Of a stretch of DNA of 64,000 nucleotides, positions 58,808 to 64,000 are shown in pieces (within the stretch, counting starts at the first letter, position 1; each line of letters begins with the position of its first letter). Made by a program: the position numbers and the translations under genes. Origin of the DNA: Variovorax gracilis (GTDB lineage: Bacteria; Pseudomonadota; Gammaproteobacteria; Burkholderiales; Burkholderiaceae_C); NCBI RefSeq assembly GCF_030317115.1, contig NZ_JASZYF010000013.1, positions 1 through 64,000 on the forward strand. The letters run 5' to 3'. The notes under the pieces are model-generated. The model saw only the letters and a list, made by a program, of their open reading frames with translations. It was not told the DNA's origin and made no database searches.

Positions 58808-60670
58808 CTAACGACCGCGCATGAACAGCGAGTCCAACTCGCGAACCGAGAGCTGGCGCCATGTCGGGCGCCCGTGGTTGCACTGGTCCGAGCGCTCGGT
58901 CGCCTCCATCTGGCGCAGCAATGCGTTCATTTCGTCGAGCGTGAGCTTGCGGTTGGCGCGCACGGCGCCGTGGCAGGCCATGGTGGAGAGCAGTTCGTTC
59001 TGGGCGCGTTGCACGACGGTGCTGGCATCGTGATGGGCAAGTTCGGCAAGCACGCTGCGAGCGAGTTCGACCGGGTCGCCGTCTGCCAGCGTCCCGGGCA
59101 CGGCGCGCACCGCCAGCGTGCGTGGCGAGAAGGGTGTGATCTCGAGGCCGAGCGACGGCAATACGGCGGCACAGGCCTCGGCCGTCGCTACTTCCTGGGG
59201 CGTGGCGGCGAAGGTGGCGGGGATCAGCAGCGGCTGGCTGGTGATCGAGGCGCCGTCCAACTGGGTCTTGAGGCGCTCGTACACGATGCGTTCGTGCGCG
59301 GCGTGCATGTCCACGATCACCAGGCCTTGGCTGTTCTCGGCCAGGATGTAGATGCCCTGCAGTTGCGCCAGTGCGCGGCCGAGAGGCCAGGCCTCGGATT
59401 CGGGGGGCGCGGCCGCATCCGGCCGTGCAGCGGGCGAGACAGCTTGCGGCGCCGCGGGTACTACCCAAGGGCTGCTCGCGACCGCGGGGGCCTCCGCGGG
59501 CTTCTCCTGCCGGTACGCCGGCCACATGGCCGCGGCATCGCCAATGCCGCGTTCCGCGGCAAAGTGCACTGCGGGTTGCGTCCACGACGCCGAGGCCGGC
59601 AGCATGCGCGGCTTGAAGAAGGGCTCGGCCGGCGCGGCGGTGGCGTCGCCGGAGCGGGGTGCGGCGAGTGCATCTTCGATGGCGTGGCGCACCGCCTGGT
59701 GCACTTCGCGCCCATCGCGGAATCGCACCTCGATCTTGGTCGGATGCACGTTCACGTCGACCCGCGCCGGGTCGATCTCCAGATAAAGCGCATAGACCGG
59801 CTGGCGCTGCCCGTGCAGAACGTCCTCGTAGGCGCTGCGAACGGCGTGCGCGAGCACCTTGTCGCGCACGAAACGGCCGTTGACGTAGAAGAACTGCTGG
59901 TCGGCCCGTGAGCGAGCCGCATCTGGAATGCCCGCGCGGCCGGTCACTCGCACCGGGCCGGCGGCGTGATCGACCGCGACGCTGTGCGTCACGAAATCGT
60001 CGCCGAGCGTGTCGGCGAGCCGTTGATCGCGGGTGATGGCGGCGCGCCACTGCTCGATCAACTTGCCCTCATGCCAGATCGAGAAGCCGACCTCGGGCCG
60101 TGCGAGGGCGTGACGACGGACGGACTCGATGCAATGTGCCAGCTCGGTCGCGTCCGTCTTCAGGAACTTGCGGCGCGCCGGCGTCGCGAAGAAGAGTTCG
60201 CGCACCTCGACGGTGGTGCCGGTCGCGCGGGCCACCGGGCGCAACTCGCCGGTGCGGCCGTCGAGCATGAAGGCGTTGTCGGCGCCCGCGAAGCGAGAGA
60301 GGATGCTCAGTTCCGCGATGGCATTGATGGCCGCGAGTGCCTCGCCGCGAAAGCCCATCGTGCCGACGGTCTCGAGATCGTTCAGGCTCGCGATCTTGCT
60401 CGTGGCATGCCGGCGCAGCGCGAGCGGCAGTTCGTCGCGCGGTAGTCCTTGCCCATCGTCTTCGACCGAGATCAGGCGCACACCGCCGGCGGAGAGCCGC
60501 ACCGTGATCTGGCGCGCACCGGCGTCCAGCGCATTGTCGAGGAGCTCGCGCACCACGGACGCGGGCCGTTCCACCACCTCGCCGGCCGCGATCTGGCTGA
60601 TGAGTTCGTCAGGAAGTTCGCGGATCGGGCGGCGTGCGGCCGGATCGACGGAAGTAGGAAGGGCGCTCAC
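58808..60670 (-). CDS. mutL: DNA mismatch repair protein MutL
   Basis: A 620-residue GHKL ATPase. The N-terminal domain shows ELLDNALDAGA (Mg/ATP-binding), DDGQGL and TMGFRGEALAAI. The C-terminal dimerisation domain contains DMHAAHERIVYE, which fits the endonuclease motif D-x-H-A-x2-E-x4-E, and ACHGAVRAN. It is therefore likely a nicking MutL, consistent with organisms lacking MutH. A variable Pro/Ala linker joins the domains. The start is a GTG giving MSALPTSVDP. Confidence 0.95.
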   Translation of the reverse strand: MSALPTSVDPAARRPIRELPDELISQIAAGEVVERPASVVRELLDNALDAGARQITVRLSAGGVRLISVEDDGQGLPRDELPLALRRHATSKIASLNDLETVGTMGFRGEALAAINAIAELSILSRFAGADNAFMLDGRTGELRPVARATGTTVEVRELFFATPARRKFLKTDATELAHCIESVRRHALARPEVGFSIWHEGKLIEQWRAAITRDQRLADTLGDDFVTHSVAVDHAAGPVRVTGRAGIPDAARSRADQQFFYVNGRFVRDKVLAHAVRSAYEDVLHGQRQPVYALYLEIDPARVDVNVHPTKIEVRFRDGREVHQAVRHAIEDALAAPRSGDATAAPAEPFFKPRMLPASASWTQPAVHFAAERGIGDAAAMWPAYRQEKPAEAPAVASSPWVVPAAPQAVSPAARPDAAAPPESEAWPLGRALAQLQGIYILAENSQGLVIVDMHAAHERIVYERLKTQLDGASITSQPLLIPATFAATPQEVATAEACAAVLPSLGLEITPFSPRTLAVRAVPGTLADGDPVELARSVLAELAHHDASTVVQRAQNELLSTMACHGAVRANRKLTLDEMNALLRQMEATERSDQCNHGRPTWRQLSVRELDSLFMRGR

Positions 60671-60719
60671 GCAATCATTCTAGAAGGGGCCTTGCGCCCC
60701 TGTCGCGATAATGCGCGCC

Positions 60720-61367
60720 ATGGAAATCATCAGCTTTCTCATCGACTTCGTCCTGCATGTCGACAAACACCTCGAAGCCTTCGTCATTGCCTACGGGCCG
60801 TGGGTGTACGGACTGTTGTTCCTGATCGTGTTCGTCGAGACGGGGCTGGTCGTCATGCCTTTCCTGCCGGGCGATTCGCTGCTGTTCATCGTCGGCGCGC
60901 TGTGCGGAGCGGGGTTGATGAGCTTCGGGCTGGCGGTGCCGATCCTCCTGGCGGCAGCGATACTGGGCGACCAGTGCAACTTCAGCATCGGCCGTTACTT
61001 CGGCCCCAAGGTCTTCAAGTGGGAGAGCTCGCGCTTCTTCAACCGCAAGGCGTTCGACCAGGCCCATGCGTTCTACGAGCGCTACGGCGGCGTCACGATC
61101 ATCCTTGCGCGGTTCATGCCGTTCATCCGCACCTTTGCGCCTTTCGTGGCCGGCGTGGCCGAGATGAATCGAGGCAGGTTCACGCTCTTCAACGTCGTGG
61201 GTGCGCTGCTGTGGGTGGTGGGCCTTTGCACCGTCGGCTATTTCTTCGGCAACCTTCCGCTCGTCAAGGAGCACCTCGAGAAGATCATCTGGGCGCTGAT
61301 CCTTGTGCCGGGCCTGATCGCGATCTACGGCGCCTGGCGCGCCCGCGGCGCGTCCTCGGCGCGCTGA
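60720..61367 (+). CDS. DedA family membrane protein
   Basis: A 215-residue inner-membrane protein of the DedA/SNARE-associated family. It has about five hydrophobic segments and the motifs FVETGLVVMPFLPGDSLLF, LGDQCNFSIGRYFG, and RFMPFIRTFAPFVAGVAEM with the conserved Arg residues. DedA proteins are linked to lipid carrier (undecaprenyl phosphate) or phospholipid flipping and to membrane potential maintenance. The start gives MEIISFLIDF; an ATG three codons earlier is less likely. It is divergent from mutL. Confidence 0.92.
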   Translation: MEIISFLIDFVLHVDKHLEAFVIAYGPWVYGLLFLIVFVETGLVVMPFLPGDSLLFIVGALCGAGLMSFGLAVPILLAAAILGDQCNFSIGRYFGPKVFKWESSRFFNRKAFDQAHAFYERYGGVTIILARFMPFIRTFAPFVAGVAEMNRGRFTLFNVVGALLWVVGLCTVGYFFGNLPLVKEHLEKIIWALILVPGLIAIYGAWRARGASSAR

Positions 61368-61377
61368 GTCGCCGGAA

Positions 61378-62739
61378 CTACGGCCGCTGCCGGGGCGGCA
61401 CGCGCGCCGTCAGCGGCCGCGGAACATAGGTGGGATCGAAATGGAACCCGCCGCCGAAGCGTGCTTCGATGTCCTTGCAACGCGCGGCGATGTCTTCCGG
61501 TGTCGGCTTGCGGCCGTTGTCGATCCAGTCGAGCAGTGCGGCGAACAGCGTCGGGTATTCGGCATCGCTCAGATAGCTGTGCTCGGATTCGCTGCTGAAG
61601 GTCTGCACCAGCAAGTCCGCAGTGCCCGCGCGTTCGCGCACATTGCGGTAGACCGATTCGAGTTCGACGAAGGCCGTCGGGTCGTCGATGGCGTGGAGGC
61701 CGAGCGTCGGTACGTTCACGCGGCCGGTCGGGTCGCTGTCGGCAGCCAGTTTGCGAACGGCGGCAGGGTCGGCACGGTAGCGCTGCACGCCGGAATTGAG
61801 CGCGACGTCGTCGCGCGAGCCGCTGTACATCACGCCGATGTTGCCGAAGGGGTTGCCCCCATCGAGTCGCTCCTGCACCACGTCGCGAAACAGAAAAGTC
61901 GCCCAGTTCATGTTGCCCACGAGTGAACGTTCGGGGATGCGAATCGTGTCGAGGATCGTGGCGAGATTGGCACGCTGTTGCGGCGTCCGATCCTCCGGGG
62001 ACATGCGCACGCCGGTGCAGGCGTCGATGCGGCGCAGCAGTTCGGCGGACGTGAGTCTGGATTCGCGCGGCAGCCCTTGCCAGAGCGGGTAGGCAGGCTC
62101 GCCGGGCAGGGGATGGTTGTTGCAGACGTATTGATAGACGACACGCAAGTCCAACCGGTAGTCATAGGCTTGCGTTCCTCCGCCGAGCACGCCGCTGGTG
62201 AGGAGCAATCCGTCATACGGCCCTTTGCGACCATCTACGGTCGCGTAGAGCTCGGCCGCTTTCGCGGCGACGCCTGCACCGTAGCTCTGGCCGTGCAGCA
62301 CGGTGCGCCGAGGTGCGCCGAAGGTCTGGACGAAGAGCGAACGCAGTCGCTCGGTGTCCTCGGCAGCCATCGTGACGCCATACCCGCCGCGCCGGTACGT
62401 GGATCCGGCCCACGCGTAGCCGGCCTTCACCGTGACGGCCCATCGCTGCAAGTCTTCGGTGGCGCGTGCCATGGTCGGCGCGCCCAACTCGGGGCCGCCA
62501 TGCGCGTGCATGACGAGCACCCCGTTCCAGTCGGCAGGTATGGCGATCCAGTAGAACGCGTGCGCGCTGTCTTGCCCGCTGTAGCAGCGCGCGTCGATGG
62601 GCAATCCCTTGGGACATGGAGACGCGGCAGGCTGCCCGCCAGCGCCTTGCGGCTGCGGCTTGTCGTCGGTGATGGAACTGCACGCGCCAAGCGCGAAGGC
62701 GCAGGCAGCAATGACGGAGCGAAGAATGCTTTGTCTCAT
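61378..62739 (-). CDS. Alpha/beta hydrolase-fold lipoprotein
   Basis: A 453-residue exported lipoprotein. The signal peptide ends in LGAC (Cys about 20). The hydrolase domain contains VLVMHAHGGPELG and a nucleophile elbow GQSYGAGVAAKAAEL, and a DPT/H pair later (GLHAIDDPTAFVEL, SEHSYLSD). Four additional Cys could make disulfides. A longer reading from 62820 exists but lacks the signal peptide at its N-terminus. Substrate is unknown. Confidence 0.82.
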   Translation of the reverse strand: MRQSILRSVIAACAFALGACSSITDDKPQPQGAGGQPAASPCPKGLPIDARCYSGQDSAHAFYWIAIPADWNGVLVMHAHGGPELGAPTMARATEDLQRWAVTVKAGYAWAGSTYRRGGYGVTMAAEDTERLRSLFVQTFGAPRRTVLHGQSYGAGVAAKAAELYATVDGRKGPYDGLLLTSGVLGGGTQAYDYRLDLRVVYQYVCNNHPLPGEPAYPLWQGLPRESRLTSAELLRRIDACTGVRMSPEDRTPQQRANLATILDTIRIPERSLVGNMNWATFLFRDVVQERLDGGNPFGNIGVMYSGSRDDVALNSGVQRYRADPAAVRKLAADSDPTGRVNVPTLGLHAIDDPTAFVELESVYRNVRERAGTADLLVQTFSSESEHSYLSDAEYPTLFAALLDWIDNGRKPTPEDIAARCKDIEARFGGGFHFDPTYVPRPLTARVPPRQRP

Positions 62740-62824
62740 GCCGCGTTTATACGGTCCCTGGCTCGCCATGAAAAAGCGCGCCCGAAGGCGCGCCATCTCG
62801 ATCTTCATCACCTCGATCAACAGG

Positions 62825-63103
62825 TCAATAGCGCGGACCGTTGTTGGGGTAGTAACTGTTGCTCGGGTAGTAGTTGCGTTGATTGCGTTCGTCGACGCTG
62901 CGGCCGACCTGGTTGCCGATCAGGCCACCGATGGCCGCACCACCGACCGTGCTGGCCGTGTTGCCGCCCACTGCATTGCCGATCAGCGCACCACCCACCG
63001 CGCCACCCGCGGTGCCGAGGTTCTGATTGGGCCCGCTTGCGCAGCCGGCCAAGGTTAGAACGCAAGCGGCAGAGGCTGCCGAGATCCAGAGTCTTGTCTT
63101 CAT
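62825..63103 (-). CDS. Glycine-zipper lipoprotein
   Basis: A 92-residue outer-membrane-type lipoprotein. Signal peptide and lipobox LAGC are followed by a glycine zipper of GGAVGGALIGNAVGG type with a second half GGAAIGGLIGNQVG. The C-terminus is Tyr/Asn/Pro-rich. It resembles the small 17-kDa/SlyB-like or OmpA-motif glycine-zipper proteins that stabilise the envelope. AAAGGTGG precedes the ATG. Confidence 0.88.
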   Translation of the reverse strand: MKTRLWISAASAACVLTLAGCASGPNQNLGTAGGAVGGALIGNAVGGNTASTVGGAAIGGLIGNQVGRSVDERNQRNYYPSNSYYPNNGPRY

Positions 63104-63246
63104 GATGTCCACCTTTCAGTGATTGGTGAATTCATTCTCTGGAGAAGCCTTCGCCGAGGTGTAGGAGATGGCCCCGGTGTAGTGCCCGAAAGGATGGTCG
63201 CCCCTTGCGCGACTGCAGCGACCCGCACTGCGCGACCACGGCTTGT

Positions 63247-64000
63247 TCAACTCGAGCGTCTGCGCGAAAGATGGATGCCGGCGATCATGCAGCGTACCGA
63301 GCCGCCCGCCATCTCGATCGTCGGCACCGCAAGCGGAACCAGCCGCGCCGAGCGCTCGATGACCGCCTTCTGCTGCGCCGTGAGGCTGTCGCAGGCGCGC
63401 TGCGAGAGCGCGAGGACGCGGCCGTCGCGCCCCGAGAGCTCGATCGCATTGCCCGCAAAGTTGGCAATCTGCTGCGCGCTCAACGCAATGACGTCGCGTC
63501 CCGATTCCTCCAGGCGTGCACGCACTTCTTTCGCGCGGCGGGTGTCGGAGATGAGGTCGAGGCCCGCCATGGCGAACTCAGTCGCGACGCACATCAGCAC
63601 GTTGGTGTGATAGATCGGCTGCCCGCTCGGATCGGCCGAGTCGAAAGCCATCGGCTCGAAATTGAAATGCGTGCTGAAGTGCTCCAGCGCGACGGGGTCC
63701 GCACGATGGGAGCGCGCAACGTAGGCAACGCGCGCCATGTGGTCGAACACCATCGCACCAGTGCCTTCGAGGAAGAGGCCGTCGTGCTCCAGGCCGGAGT
63801 AGTCGATGACCTCCTGAACGCGGTACTCGGCCTTGAGCATCTCGATGACGTCAGGGCGGCGCTCGCGGCGGCGGTTCTCGCAGTACATGGGATAGAGCGC
63901 GACGTGGCCGCCCGGATGCGTGGAGAACCAGTTGTTGGGGAAGACCGAATCGGGTGTGTCGCGCTCGCCGCGATCCTCGAAGAGATGCACGCGCACGCCT
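63247..64000 (-). CDS. ctlX: Citrulline/arginine deiminase-like hydrolase CtlX (5' end outside window)
   Basis: The last 250 residues or so of an amidinotransferase/deiminase-fold enzyme. It has FPNNWFSTHPGG, LEGTGAMVFDH, the catalytic His in IYHTNVLMCV and the nucleophile Cys in GGSVRCMIAGIHLSRR. This pattern matches CtlX-type proteins (citrulline utilisation hydrolase / arginine deiminase-related). The frame is open to the window edge; about 50-60 N-terminal residues should lie beyond it. Confidence 0.87.
   Translation of the reverse strand, partial: GVRVHLFEDRGERDTPDSVFPNNWFSTHPGGHVALYPMYCENRRRERRPDVIEMLKAEYRVQEVIDYSGLEHDGLFLEGTGAMVFDHMARVAYVARSHRADPVALEHFSTHFNFEPMAFDSADPSGQPIYHTNVLMCVATEFAMAGLDLISDTRRAKEVRARLEESGRDVIALSAQQIANFAGNAIELSGRDGRVLALSQRACDSLTAQQKAVIERSARLVPLAVPTIEMAGGSVRCMIAGIHLSRRRSS

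Overview
The window looks like a chromosomal segment of a high-G+C betaproteobacterium of the order Burkholderiales, most likely Comamonadaceae and Variovorax-like. This rests on the order rpsO-pnp-tpiA-secG-tRNA-Leu-nuoABCDEFGHIJKLMN-DUF2818-Nudix-DUF1178, on protein sequences of Comamonadaceae type, and on a dispersed intergenic repeat typical of that group. No sequence search could be run, so the taxonomic call is from recognition only.

Layout. Bases 1-6.6 kb hold housekeeping genes: aminotransferase, ribosomal protein S15, polynucleotide phosphorylase, quinone oxidoreductase, triosephosphate isomerase and SecG. A tRNA-Leu(GAG) follows, then the complete 14-gene respiratory complex I operon (6.86-21.3 kb) with its usual DUF2818 follower. 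At 22.7-29.5 kb an exporter-type ABC protein faces a marR-nodT-emrA-emrB multidrug efflux operon, which has a clear promoter/operator in front of it. At 29.9-36.0 kb lies a complete branched-chain amino acid/amide ABC importer with two tandem paralogous binding proteins. At 36-42.2 kb are a lipocalin-like AttH/CrtC protein, a cysteine-synthase-like PLP enzyme, DUF1801, an alpha/beta hydrolase and an FtsX-type permease. From 53.2 kb to the end come an ECF42-type sigma factor with its DGPF/YCII partner, a threonine dehydratase-like enzyme, an ABC ATPase, miaA, two lipoprotein hydrolases, mutL, dedA, a glycine-zipper lipoprotein and the 3' part of ctlX.

The most interesting part is an 11.0-kb integrated element (about 42,179-53,234) that splits the 5' end of the FtsX-permease gene. 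A 16-bp direct repeat lies at both junctions at the same codon offset. Each junction carries a start codon exactly 12 codons before the end of the shared FSWQE motif, so the element rebuilds a new in-frame N-terminus for the gene it entered. Both ends also carry CCCCGTAC pairs spaced 11 bp apart, which look like integrase arm sites. The element encodes a tyrosine integrase, two small DNA-binding or excisionase-like proteins, a DnaB-N/RepA-type helicase (frameshifted at Walker B), an iteron array that looks like a replication origin, and two cargo genes. It also has a tightly overlapping minus-strand operon with an intact HK97-type prohead protease and a small-terminase-like HTH protein, but no recognisable capsid, portal, large terminase or tail genes. 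Size, gene order and incompleteness point to a phage satellite (PICI-like) of an apparently unusual type rather than a whole prophage.

The native locus can be reconstructed. Without the element, the permease would start 31 bp after the ECF42 sigma gene, behind a promoter matching the ECF42 consensus (TGTCGA-N17-CGTC). Integration therefore probably removes the permease from ECF42 control.
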